Source: Zopfochytrium polystomum (lineage: Eukaryota > Chytridiomycota > Chytridiomycetes > Chytridiales > Chytridiaceae). From it: DNA of 64,000 nucleotides. The notes below the pieces were generated by a model. It was given only the letters and a program-made list of their open reading frames with translations, had not been told where the DNA came from and did not search any database. Both the position numbers and the translations under genes were made by a program. The stretch covers positions 1 to 64,000 of the forward strand of contig JAIVFJ010000291.1 in NCBI GenBank assembly GCA_025765615.1. Reading direction: 5' to 3'. Below are positions 1-10,678 of this stretch, in pieces (the stretch's first letter is position 1; each line of letters starts with the position of its first letter).

Positions 1-145
1 TCGTCGAGGCGTACGCGGCAGAGGCGACAGGGGAGGGCCGAGCGGAAGGGAGAGGAGAAGAAGAAGGTGGACGTGGTGGCGGCGGCGGAGACGAAGCGGG
101 CGGCTCCCGCCGCCGAGGTCAAGGAATAGCGCTGGCGAGCTGGTT

Positions 146-188
<43 letters not shown>

Positions 189-1175
189 TGGTGTTGTTTC
201 AGGGACGGCGCTTGTTTGATCTCGATCGGCAAAATAGAGTCATCGTGCTCCCCGCTAATTCTCGTCTCAAACAAAAATTTATTTTGGACGACCGCGCACC
301 TCCTGGACGACCGCTTTGGTCAGTTTGGCGGGCAGGTTGCTCCCGAAGCCTTGGTGGATTTCCTCAGCGAGATTGAACAGGCCTTTGACGCCGTGATGAA
401 GGAACCCGCGTTCTGGGAAGAATTTCGCTCGTACTACCTGTTTACGGGTCGCCCGTCCCTGCTGCACCTCGCAGGAGCGGTTGACTGAGCATGCTGGTAC
501 GTCTAAGCGTCGCGTTGTAGCTACCCTCATAACAAAAAACCTGATCCACGCAAATTCGCAGCACACCAGGTGGCAGGTGGCTGCACGGACCTGGATCAAG
601 AGCAAGGACTTGAACCACACGGGCTCGCACAAGATCAACAACGCGCTGAGCCAGGTCCTCCTTGCCAACGGCAAGAAACGCATCATCGCCGAGACGGGCG
701 CCAGGCAGCACGGCGTCGCGACGGCGACGGCGTGCGCCAAGTTTGGGCTCGACTGTGCGATCTACATGAGTGCGGAGGAGGTGCGGCGGCGGGCGCTGAA
801 CGTGGTCCATATCAAGCTGCTCGGGGTCAAGGTTGTCCCAGTGTGCGAGCAGGTCCAAGACGCTCAAGGACGCGATCAACGAGGGCGATGCGCGACTGGG
901 TGACGTGGCGAACGTGAACACGACGCACTACCTGATCCGGTCTGCAATCGGGCGGCACCCGTTCCCGACGATCGCGAGCGAGTTCCAGTCGGTGATTGGG
1001 CGAGCGAGACGCGAGACGCAGGCGGCGATACTGCGGCCCCACGGCGGAGGGCGGCGCGGGGAAGCTGCAGACGCGGTGGTGGCGTGCGTGGGGGGCGGGT
1101 CGAATGCGATCGGCATGTTCCACCAGTTTGTCGGCGGCGTCGAGGCCGGGGGTGGTGTTGCTTGCCGTTTCATGT
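1..1175 (+). pseudogene. TRP5: Tryptophan synthase (TRP5-type alpha-beta fusion), truncated and frameshifted relic
   Basis: The beta-subunit core is unmistakable: RFGQFGGQ start near 317, the PLP-lysine motif [11 protein letters not shown] near 615, [22 protein letters not shown] near 680-750, TLKDAIN near 860 and the phosphate loop [12 protein letters not shown] near 1085-1125. In fungi this domain follows an alpha domain; bases 3-35 (VEAYAAEATG) look like the end of that domain. A probable intron (GTACGT...CAG) spans about 498-569. The frame is broken by an extra base near 476 ([11 protein letters not shown]) and by compensating shifts near 838 and 875-905. Sequence identity stops after VGGVEAGGG near 1155, where a T-rich tract begins, so about 150 C-terminal residues of the beta domain are missing. 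Tryptophan synthesis from this copy is very unlikely; a functional copy should be elsewhere. Family identity is sure; whether every shift is genuine is less so. Confidence 0.82.
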
Positions 1176-1384
1176 TTGTCGTGTGTGTGTTTTTTCTTTT
1201 TTCTTTTTCTTTTTTTTTTTTTGTTTCTCTTTTAAAAAAAGCAAATCTTCCATTGCGACCGATCTCTGACGGGCTCCCTCACCCTCGCCCTCGCCCTCGC
1301 CGCGCGCCTGGTGGCTCGAGCTCGTGCTGCTGTTAGGGTTACCATTGGTATCAGTGGGTGGTGGAGGTGCAGCTTTCGGCGGGC

Positions 1385-1900
1385 CTGCCGGGAAGCCTGA
1401 TTGGGTGCAGATGGAGCGAGTTCGCGCGGCCATTTTGATCGTGTCTTGGAACGTCGGGCGGATCGACTCGGCGGGTGCGCTCGTACTCTACCAGGGCCAG
1501 GCGCTCCTGCAAAAGAGCGATGGTATGCTGTCAATTGTCGCGCTCTTCTTCGCTGATATTGTTCCGGATTTCGAGCTCCGCGATCTGGGCCGTCAGAGTT
1601 TTATCGAAATGTCCTTCTGCCGAAACGGAGCTTCCAGCTCAGTGATAGTCACCGCTTGAGTCCTTCCGATCAACGTGGCGTACAGGAGCCTGTTACAGAG
1701 CGACAGCGCTTTGAGGGATGCACCCACACTTCCCAACATAGCGTTTGGTGGGATTCGTTCTTGAGGGAGAAAGAAAATGTCAAGACCTTGCAAAATACAC
1801 CACGACCCCAGGCCTTAAGCTTCCAATCCGGCTCTTTGTTACCTCTCGCGCCGAATGCGGCGATGGCGTCTACGGATGAGTCGAAGCTCGCTGGCAAATG
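1385..1900 (-). pseudogene. Possible decayed coiled-coil gene fragment
   Basis: On the minus strand a heptad-like, charged peptide is readable in two frames: AVTITELEAPFRQKDISIK ending in a stop near 1595, and in the next frame TAQIAELEIRNNISEEERD, then a TGA, then HTIALLQERLALVEYERTRR down to about 1440. The composition is that of a coiled coil. A further open stretch lies at 1670-1897. The frame change and stop suggest a broken gene, though missed introns could explain part of it. I do not recognise a family. Confidence 0.28.
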
Positions 1901-2526
1901 CTTTCATTCCCCTTCCGCAAGCCAGCGGAAATGAAGCCCGCTGCCTCAGTTTGACGTCGTTGAGGTAGACGTCATCCATACCGTCAAGGACGGTGGCGGT
2001 TGGGAATCCAGCGTCCGGAAAAAAAAAACCATGCTGTCAGTCTCGTGCACGCCACCAACGGCCGCAGCGGCTGCAGGACGCGAGGGCGACCTCGCCGACG
2101 GCGAGCTTTTGGAGCGTCAGGTGGTCCTATGAGCAGTTGCGCGGGGGAGGACGCGAAGGGCACAGTGCGGTTTGTGAGTCCACTACTTTTCTTCGTCTCC
2201 GCCGCGATTGCGATTAGATGGCGCCAAGTGGCCGTCTGACCTTTTCATTTGGACACAAAAGTGCGGCTGCGCCGGGGGCCGTTTGGATCTCTTTCGGTTT
2301 GAAGAAGCGAATCGACGGCCGCCCGTCCACGGCGTTGGACCTTGTAGTTTTCGGGGACCGCGCGCCCTGCCAGAATGTTAAAGTTCAGTGTCGTCGTCGT
2401 TTGGTGAGCGCGAGGGGAGGACGACAGGAGAGCGGCGAATGGTGAAAGGAAAGACCGAAAAGGAAAAAAAAAATAAAAGAAAAAGAAAAGAAGAAGAAGA
2501 AGAAGAAAAGGACAAAGACAACTCAG
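1901..2526. other. Intergenic, no supported gene
   Basis: Only short overlapping frames are present. An AAG/AAAAG-rich purine tract lies at 2455-2515. I see no conserved peptide. Confidence 0.5.
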
Positions 2527-3510
2527 CCCGCCACCGAACGATCCACCGAACGAAGCCAACGATCGATCGACAAGTGGCCCAAACGTATCCCGTAAGATCC
2601 GCAGGGGGTGATCCACAAGTCCTACCCTGCACAATTCGCCCCCGTCCTCCCCCGTGATCCGTACCCCTCCCGCTGCATCCGCCGGTCATAAAATGGCGGC
2701 AGATCGTCGCACGTTCGACAAGCGATGCGCTCCTGCTGTGGCAAAACGCGCGTGGCGGATGAGCATCTCCCCACTTCCCATCTCAACGCTTCCAATCCCC
2801 ACGCAACAGTTGGATCTTTGCATCCTTCATCTGATCATGCTATCTGCCTTGTCCAGATTCTCGAGAGTACGACCATCTGGTGACCTTGCGCCCCTCTGGT
2901 AAGATCACGTATCCACACAACAACCAGACTTGTCACCACACTGCACCACACCCACTTGTTGCATCATTGCGACGCCCAATCTCATTCCCCTCCCTGCGTG
3001 CTTCATCCGAACGATCCATCGAACGAACGGACTGAACGATCCATTGAATGAACGGACAAACTAACAATAGATCAATCAAAAGACAGAACGGACAAGGTTC
3101 GATACATATCCTGTACAACCGCACCGACCCACAAGTCGTACCCAACATGATGCACTCCTACTCCACCATCATGCATACCCCTCCCGTTCCGTCAGTCGAT
3201 CTGGCAGCAGATTGAACTGGTCGTGCGAAAAGAGATGCACTTCCCCCCCCCCTTACAATCTTCCTCTCCTGTTTCCTCACTCCCCGCTTCCAATCCCCCG
3301 GCAGTAGTTGGATTTTGCATCCTTCGTCTGAACATTGTCTCTGCATCATCCAGATTCTCCCAAGTACAACGATCCAGTAACATTGCACCCTGGTAAGATG
3401 GCATATCCACACAACAACCACCAGACTTGTCACGACAATACCTGCACTCCACTCGTTTGATGAATCGTTCCAATGCCCAACCACAACTCCATTCCCCACC
3501 CCACATACTT
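2527..3510. repeat. Diverged tandem duplication upstream of TIR-NLR gene A
   Basis: Two consecutive non-coding segments of about 480-500 bp (about 2527-3006 and 3007-3510) share the same order of landmarks. These are: CGAACGATCCA(C/T)CGAACGAA, a CACAAGTC(C/G)TACCC block, CTTCCAATCCCC followed by AGTTGGAT and TTTGCATCCTTC, CCAGATTCTC, CATATCCACACAACAACCA with CCAGACTTGTCAC, and a GCCCAA-ATT/ACTCCATTCCCC block. Identity is interrupted by small indels. No open frame is shared by both copies, so this is a regulatory or inert duplication. Confidence 0.75.
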
Positions 3511-3704
3511 CATGCCACAAAGTTGAGAACATTTCAGCAAACGCAGTCGTTGGAAGCAACCTGATTGAATCCTCAAAGACGAAAACTTTGAATTTCTGCT
3601 GGTAAGAATCATTTTGCCTGTTCATTTTTCCTCTGCAAGTCTTCTGCTGACAGGTTGATGGCTGGTGGCTTTCAGTTTTCCTAATATTTGTTTCCAAACA
3701 AGCC

Positions 3705-6700
3705 ATGTCCACAAACAGTTCTGGCTTTGTGCTCCTCAATGCCCAAAAGCACTTGGTGAAAGTCCAGTACCTTGACGATCCAGCTGTTCAGGTCCTTGAG
3801 CTTGATCATCCCACTTTGCAGAATTTGACCGAGAAGGTAGTGCGCCCACTCACGCAACATTCATTCTGACATCCATATCCACAGATCTACAAGAATGCAG
3901 ATGCTTTTCTCGGCCAAGACATTGAAGTTTATTTCAAGTCTGGCCCTGACCTGGAATGTGTCAGCCAAGCTCCCACTTATGTCCAGAACTTGATTGAGGG
4001 ATCATCTTTTCCCAACCTGCCCCGTTTTCAGATTCACCTCAGGAAGGGCAAAGGTGCTGCAGTTGCCAAGGCTCTTCCAAGTGTTCCACCCATTGCCTCT
4101 GCTTTGTCCAAAGTCTATGACTGCTTCCTTTCGTACCAGTAAGTGGCTTCACAGTGGTGTCACTGCATCTCCACAATTGACTTGGACATTTTCAGGTGGG
4201 ACAGCAAAGATACTGTGAAGAAGATTTTTGAAGACCTGAAAATGAAGCATGGATTAGATGTGTGGTTTGATGAGAACAATATGAGTGGGTCCATCAACCA
4301 GGCCATGGCTGAAGGGATTGATTCAAGCAAAGTGTTTGTCCCTGTGCTCACTCTTGCCTACCAGGTGAGCAGTCTGTTTGGATTTGTATTTCACTTCAAC
4401 TCTTACTCACTCTGGGACCAGAAATCTGACAACTGCCTGGTGGAGATAAGATATGCCAAGGATCGCAAGAAACCAAATGTCCCTGTGCGCCTGTTGCAGC
4501 AGGGAGAGGATGCTCAGGGAGAAGTCTTTGCAATCACTGCAGCGTGAGTTGCTTTTGCAATTTGGAATCCAAGAGGACTCTGCTGACATTTTCTCAGTTT
4601 GCTGTATGCTGATTTTGCTGGCAAAGTTCCTGGATCCCCTGGATGGGATGCTCAGATGGCCTTCCTTGTGAAAGAGATCAAGCTGCGTCAGAGTCAGAAG
4701 CCTGTCCCTGTGGCAGCTGTTGTTCAGACACCTGTTGATGAAGTGGAACTTTGGCTGAAGCCAGTAGATATTGCTGTTGATGCTGAGAGACACAAGAGTG
4801 CCTATGTGGATGGAACCAGGAAGTTTTATCTGGATAATGTGCACTCTTGGCTCCAGTCTGCCAATGTGGGCAATGTGCTGTGGCTGAATGGTGGAGCTGG
4901 CCTTGGAAAGTCTGTGATTGCGTGGCTTGTCAGCCAGCATCTGCCTGCCAAGTATGTGTTGGGGTCGATATTCTACTGCAGGCATGATGATGTGCAGAAG
5001 AGCAGCCCCCAGCAAGTTGTTGCCACCACCATCTGGAATCTTTGCAGTGTGCTTCCTTCCTTCAGGAAGTTTTGTGATGCTGCTTGTGCTGAAGATGCCA
5101 AGAATGGAGATTCCAGTATTCTCAAGGACCCTGAGGTTGCCTTCAAGCAGATTGTTGTTGAAGGATTGAAGCAATTGGATTCCAGCGACAAGCTGAAGAA
5201 TGTTCTGCTGGTTGTTGATGCGTTGGATGAATGTGGAGCTCCTGACAGCAATGAAAGGAAGAAACTCCTGGATCTCCTTGTGCAGGCCAAAAGGGAACTG
5301 CCTCCCTTTGTCAGAATATTCACCACTGGAAGGCCTGAGCAAGATGTTTTCCTCACCATGATGAAGATGGACTCAATGGTCCTTGTCCCAAGTGATGAAG
5401 CCAACAAGAATGACATGAACCTGTTTGTTGAAGCCACTCTGTCCAAGTCATTTCCTGGTGGTGTGCTGAGTCCAGATGATGTGAAGAGAGTGTCTGCTGA
5501 GATCTATGAGAGGTCTTCTGGCATTTTCCAGTTTGCTCGCATTGCCTGCGATGAGCTGGCCCAAGTTCCAGCAGACAAAGTTGTCAGCACCGCCAAGGGG
5601 TTTGGTGCTGGTATTGATGGAGTGTATGAGCAGTTTTTCAGATCCAGCAAGGTCAACACCAACAACTTTCGACTTGTGATGAAGGTTGTTCTTGCTGCAA
5701 AGGAACCCATACCCCAAGATGTCATTGCTGAGCTCCTGGGTGTTGCACCTCATGTAGTTGGCCAAGTCCTTGTTGAGGCAAGTGTTAATTCTAATTCAGT
5801 TTGATTTTATAACCAATATTAACAATATTCCAGATTCATCGTATTCTAGATGTCAGTGACCATGGCAAGGCCAAAGTGATGCACAAGAGTCTCTCAGATC
5901 ACCTTATTTCAAGCACAAGATGTTCAGACCGCCAGTTCTTCATTGATATTTTGGAAGCAAGAAATGAAATTGCTCAGTCCTGTTTGAGGATTATTCTGCA
6001 GCACTATCAATCTGTTGAAAACAAGTATGAAGTCCTGAATGGGACTGCTGGGTTCATCCCTGAGAATGCCACAGCCCAGTATGCCTTCAAGTTTTGGTTT
6101 GACCATCTGGATGCAGCTGGGCGTGATGTGGTTGCCAGTTGGGCTGAGTGGAAGGAGTTTGCTGATGTGGACAAGTTTGGGCCAGCAGCACTTTGTATGG
6201 GAATCATGTGGAAGTCGGAATGGCTTGTTCAAAGTGTTTTTGCTGCAGGACATGGCAAGATACTTGTCACAAGGGCCAAGCAACAAAGAGTCTTTTCCTC
6301 AAACCTGCTGTATGAGGCTGCAAGGAGAGGATTGACGTCAGCATGCAGATCTTTGATTGAGGAAGGAGGTGAAAATGTGGACTCCAGAGGCAATAGTTGG
6401 GGTGACAAGATGCAACATGGTGAAATGAACAGGACCCCTTTAATGGTTGCAGCAATGAACGGACATTCGCAAACCGTCCGTGCCCTTTTGGAGATGGGGG
6501 CTGACCACAACCTTGTGGATTCATCTGGAATGACAGCCTCCAAATATGGCTTCACATATACGATTGGAAAATGGGTGAACGAATTGCAAAAATCTGTAAG
6601 TTGTACACCTGGCTGATTGAATTCTCACAAAAAAAAAAAAGACAAACACAGATCCCAAATGGCATTTTTTTGAAAGCATTCATGATGACCAGCAGCTTCA

Positions 6701-8567
6701 TGAATGGTTTCTTGCAAATAGCAGCAGCCTTGGTGAAGTTGACTCGACTGGAAGGACACCCCTCCACATTGCATCTTGGAACGGCCAATTGGAAGTTGTG
6801 AAGTGGTTGGTGCAGCAGGGTGCCACTGTGGATGCTGAGGAAGAGGACAAGTTGACACCACTCCACCTTGCATCTAATCACGGCCATTTGGAAGTTGTGA
6901 AGTGGTTGGTGCAGCAGGGTGCCACTGTGGATGCTGAGAACAAGGACAAGTGGACACCACTCCACCTTGCATCTCAGAACGGCCATTTGGAAGTTGTGAA
7001 GTGGTTGGTGCAGCAGGGTGCCACTGTGGATGCTGAGGAAGAGGACAAGGCAACACCACTCTACATTGCATCCCTGAGCGGCCATTTGGAAGTTGTGAAG
7101 TGGTTGGTGCAACAGGGTGCCACTGTGGATGCTGAGGAAGAGGACAAGGCAACACCACTCTACATTGCATCTCAGAACGGCCATTTGGAAGTTGTGAAGT
7201 GGTTGGTGCAGCAGGGTGCAACTGTGGATGCTGAGACCAACAACAAGGCAACACCACTCCACATTGCATCTAATCACGGCCATTTGGAAGTTGTGAAGTG
7301 GTTGGTGCAGCAGGGTGCCACTGTGGATGCTGAGAATAAGGACAAGTGGACACCACTCCACATTGCATCTTATAGCGGCCACTTGGAAGTTGTGAAGTGG
7401 TTGGTGCAGCAGGGTGCCACTGTGGATGCTGAGAACAAGGACAAGTGGACACCACTCCACTTTGCATCTTATAGCGACCACTTGGAAGTTGTGAAGTGGT
7501 TGGTGCAGCAGGGTGCCACTGTGGATGCTGAGAACAGCAACAAGTCAACACCACTCCACTTTGCATCTCAGAACGACCATTTGGAAGTTGTGAAGTGGTT
7601 GGTGCAGCAGGGTGCCACTGTGGATGCTGAGGAAGAGGACAAGTGGACACCACTCCACTTTGCATCTCAGAACGGCCACTTGGAAGTTGTGAAGTGGTTG
7701 GTGCAGCAGGGTGCCACTGTGGATGCTGAGAACAGCAACAAGTCAACACCACTCCACTTTGCATCTCAGAACGACCATTTGGAAGTTGTGAAGTGGTTGG
7801 TGCAGCAGGGTGCCACTGTGGATGCTGAGGAAGAGGACAAGTGGACACCACTCCACCTTGCATCTGGGAACAGCCATTTGGAAGTTGTGAAGTGGTTGGT
7901 GCAGCAGGGTGCCACTGTGGATGCTGAGAACAAGGACAAGTGGACACCACTCCACCTTGCATCCCTGAGCGGCCATTTGGAAGTTGTGAAGTGGTTGGTG
8001 CAGCATGGTGCCACTGTGGATGCTGAGAACAGCAACAAGTCAACACCACTCCACCTTGCATCTCAGAACGACCATTTGGAAGTTGTGAAGTGGTTGGTGC
8101 AGCAGGGTGCCACTGTGGATGCTGAGAACAAGGACAAGTGGACACCACTCCACTTTGCATCTTATAGCGACCACTTGGAAGTTGTGAAGTGGTTGGTGCA
8201 GCAAGGTGCCACTGTGGATGCTGAGAACAAGGACAAGTGGACACCACTCCACATTGCATCTTATAGCGGCCATTTGGACGTTGTGAAGCTGTTGCTCTCT
8301 AAGAACGCAGATGCTTCTGCTGTTAACTCAGATGGTGAAAGACCTTTGGATGTTGCCAAAAGATGTGGGCATGCTGACATTGCTGAATTTCTTGGGGACC
8401 AATTTTCCCTGATGTCTTCTATTATTGTGCAGGATGCAGCGTTGAGTCCCATGGATGTGTTGTCTTCTACTGCAAATTCTGGTGGTGTTTCGTTGAATCG
8501 GCTGCATGGAAATCCAGGCAGTCGTCGTCGTGGACTTTTTGGGTTTTTTAGGAGGTCGCCGAAGTGA
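3705..8567 (+). CDS. NLR-like STAND receptor: N-domain - TIR - NACHT - ankyrin array (gene A)
   Basis: Seven exons: 3705-3836, 3885-4138, 4196-4364, 4422-4543, 4598-5777, 5834-6595, 6642-8567, giving 1514 aa with every junction in phase. Residues 1-107 form a small ubiquitin-like/PB1-like domain. A TIR domain starts at YDCFLSYQW (about 122) and contains SDNCLVE, whose Glu193 sits where TIR NADases carry the catalytic Glu. The NACHT has Walker A GGAGLGKS (324-331) and Walker B VLLVVDALDE (about 428-437), followed by the winged-helix region with HKSLSDHL. About 16 ankyrin repeats run from residue 907 to about 1455, then a basic tail ending RRRGLFGFFRRSPK. By family knowledge it is a ligand-triggered oligomerising signal receptor: ankyrins sense, NACHT switches, TIR signals, probably in the cytosol. 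Intron 5 uses a GC donor (GAG|GCAAGT). The 46-nt intron 6 ends in a poly-A tract before AG and is the least certain junction; the homologous locus at 49 kb supports the downstream frame. It is convergent with gene B. Confidence 0.9.
6741..8390 (+). repeat. Ankyrin-coding tandem array, 99-bp units
   Basis: Fifteen 33-codon units with the invariant core HLEVVKWLVQQGATVDAE (minor changes in units 1 and 13), then one divergent unit and a half-unit cap (KRCGHADIAEFL). Units are almost identical at DNA level, including silent sites. Differences sit in a few slots: ENKDK/EEEDK/ENSNK/ETNNK, then W/L/A/S before TPL, H/Y, L/I/F, and NH/QN/LS/YS/GN followed by G/D/S. These are the beta-turn and first-helix surface positions of ankyrin repeats. 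The multiple-of-three period also creates long meaningless antisense frames. Confidence 0.95.
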
Positions 8568-9960
8568 TCCTTTTCTTTAACTTGCTGTTTGTTTGCGATG
8601 GTTGTCTTCAAATGGATCGTTTTCTGTTGGCTTGTGAAAAATTTTGTGGTGCAATTTTGTAGTACTTCGAACTTTCTATTTTTTGAGGGTCTTTGAGTAC
8701 TGTTGGGAATTGAATTTTCTTTTTTTTTGCCTGTCCTTATATGTGGGTTTGTGTGTTTGTGCTTCTGGTTGGAGTGCTGGAATCTGGGAAAACCAGAATC
8801 TTGATCTGTCCATCAACTGCAGTGTATGACTGTTTGCGTCTTTCGTCAACCTCACACAGTGATGCACAATACTCGTTTTTTTTCTCTTCATGTCTTAACG
8901 TCGTTTTCCTTTGTGCAATTGCTCTGCCACCATCGTCTCTGGGTCTCATTTCGTGGGCCTGATTCCTTTCCCAACGAATTTTTTACTCCCCAACAAAGGG
9001 AAAAAATGCTTGCTTTGGCCGCTGCAGCACCACATATATGTAGTTGTGTTCTTGTTTGTAGGCCCAGAAACAAAACTTTCTTAAGGTGGGGGGTTCGGTC
9101 CAATGCTGCAAGAGCAAAAACAACATTGCTGCAGTGTTGTGCCAGACCGTGCAGCAGGGGGTGATTTGGGCTGCAGCATGCAAGTGTGCTGGGGTGGGGG
9201 GCACCAATAATCCGCAAAAGTTACTTGCGGCAGACAGGCATGAAAAAATGAAAACGAGTGTTGGCCTTTTGGTGCTGAGGCTAGCTTTATGCAGAGTTGA
9301 ATAGTGAAAGAAGAGGGGGAAAAAAAGAGAAAGTATGGTACACTATCTTTCCACCCAAAAATCTGCGCACCAATTGGTCAAGGATGGGTGACGGTATGTA
9401 TTGCAAGGTCAGCAGGGAGGAGGGGCACATCCATTGGTTGAAAGCAGGGATTCGTGAAGGGAGCTGGATTGAAAGTGGAGTGGCGGGAGGTGAGGAGTGC
9501 GAAAGGTGTGGGTGTGAGACTGTGCTCTCTAAATCCTCACCCTGGGCTATGGGTGGCAAATAGAGCAATGATCTAAATACCAATCCTGAAAAGCGAAAAA
9601 GGGCAAAAAGGAGATGTCTAGGGGTCACTAGACAGGACAATGTATTTGGAGTCTTAAGAAGCCCAAGAAACACAAAGAAACTCTCTTACTACACACAAAG
9701 AGAAGACTCTCATACTCAGACCAAAGGCAACTGTGAAAAAAGGTGGCACACTAGCAAAGAATGTGCAGGGTTCTCTGGTCCATGACACAGAGTGGGCCCA
9801 ATGGGAGGCAAAAGCCAAAGCCAAAGGGGACTGGGAAATCCGGTAACAATGCTGGAGGCGCAAGATGCAGCAAGCTCCAGGGAGCGGCACTAAGTGCAGC
9901 ACTCCAATCCAACTGAAGAAGACAAGAGAGTGGGGAGGAAAGTGGCCAGACCCCAGTCTG
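8568..9960. other. Intergenic / 3' region of gene A
   Basis: T-rich stretch after the gene A stop, with no coding family visible on either strand. It probably holds the 3' UTR of gene A. The sequence becomes purine-rich towards 9960, where a dispersed repeat begins. Confidence 0.5.
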
Positions 9961-10345
9961 TTGGAGCCACCACCATGAGCAAGGCTCCCTCTCAGTCAAA
10001 GACAAGCCCTAAGTTGGAGGGGGTTGGACACAGAGGGCAAACACAAGGAACAGTTAGTGTGCAGAGGTGTCTGTTGAATTAAATCAGAACTGTTTTCCAC
10101 TTAACAGAACCAGACACAACTTGTCTCACTCCAAGGAGAAGTTCCAACTCAATCCAAGGAGGGGGCACACAGGGGTGGGAGACAGTGGGACTCTTCTTAC
10201 TTCATCCTACTAGGACACAGACATCTGCTTCACCAAGCCAGAGGAATTCCCTATCTTAGAAGCAAGGAAGGTTAACACCCACTCCCTCACCCAAATGTGG
10301 CACCATGACATCACAGGCATTAATCTGAGAGAAAGAGGGTCTGAA
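9961..10345. repeat. Dispersed repeat, copy 1 (modules X and Y)
   Basis: Module X (about 9970-10165) is about 90% identical in direct orientation to 27380-27570; shared landmarks are GACAAGCCCTAAGTTGGAG, GTGCAGAGGTGTCTGTTGAA and CCAGACACAACTTGTCTCAC. Module Y (about 10205-10342) matches 27570-27710 in the opposite orientation (CTGGGTTCAGACCCTCTT ... ACCTTCCTTGCT on the minus strand here). The two modules therefore have different relative orientation in the two copies. No coding capacity; a non-autonomous transposable element family is the likely class. Confidence 0.75.
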
Positions 10346-10586
10346 CCCAGTGAAGACCAGGCCCACCAGAGGCCACAGGAGCCAACAACCAGGGAGGAGG
10401 GGGCATACCTGAGAGACCATTCCTGCAGCAGTACCTGACCAGACAACTCATTCATATCACCTTGAGAGAAATGGATTTGACTAGATGTACTGACAGGAAC
10501 CTAGAGGCATCACAGATTTACCCTCCATCCTTCCATCACCAAGTGGCTCCTACCCAGTCCAACCTAAGCAGCCTGCAGAAATAGTG

Positions 10587-10672
10587 AGGTGCACTGGGAC
10601 TTGAACCCAGCACACTGCCATGATGGCCAAGAGGACTTCAACCTCCTGTCACACACCAGAGGACTGCCACCC
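10587..10672 (-). other. tRNA-like cloverleaf in the 3' end of gene B
   Basis: Read on the minus strand: 5' acceptor GGGTGGCA; a D-arm with CCT...AGG and GG in the loop; an anticodon arm with stem GGAGG/CCTCT and 7-nt loop TTGAAGT (anticodon GAA); a long variable arm GCCA-TCA-TGGC; a perfect T-arm CTGGG-TTCAAGT-CCCAG; and 3' acceptor TGCACCT. The 5' acceptor has one extra G. A GAA (Phe) anticodon does not fit a long (Ser/Leu-type) variable arm, so this is probably a tRNA-derived relic or SINE head rather than a working tRNA. It begins about 7 nt after the stop of gene B, on the same strand. Confidence 0.45.
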
Positions 10673-10678
10673 CCAGCT

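Noticed and set aside
1..1175. TRP5 frameshifts as sequencing errors
   Set aside because: Not excluded, but the PPWD1, DPH6, lipase and both NLR models are open over several kilobases without a single forced shift, and the missing C-terminus cannot be a base-call error.
6552..8273. Long minus-strand open frames (309 and 329 codons) across the ankyrin array
   Set aside because: They mirror the 99-bp repeat: a period divisible by three keeps antisense frames open. The translations are just the repeat read backwards.
6741..8390. Regular direct repeats as a CRISPR-like array
   Set aside because: Units are contiguous, have no unique spacers, and encode ankyrin repeats in frame.
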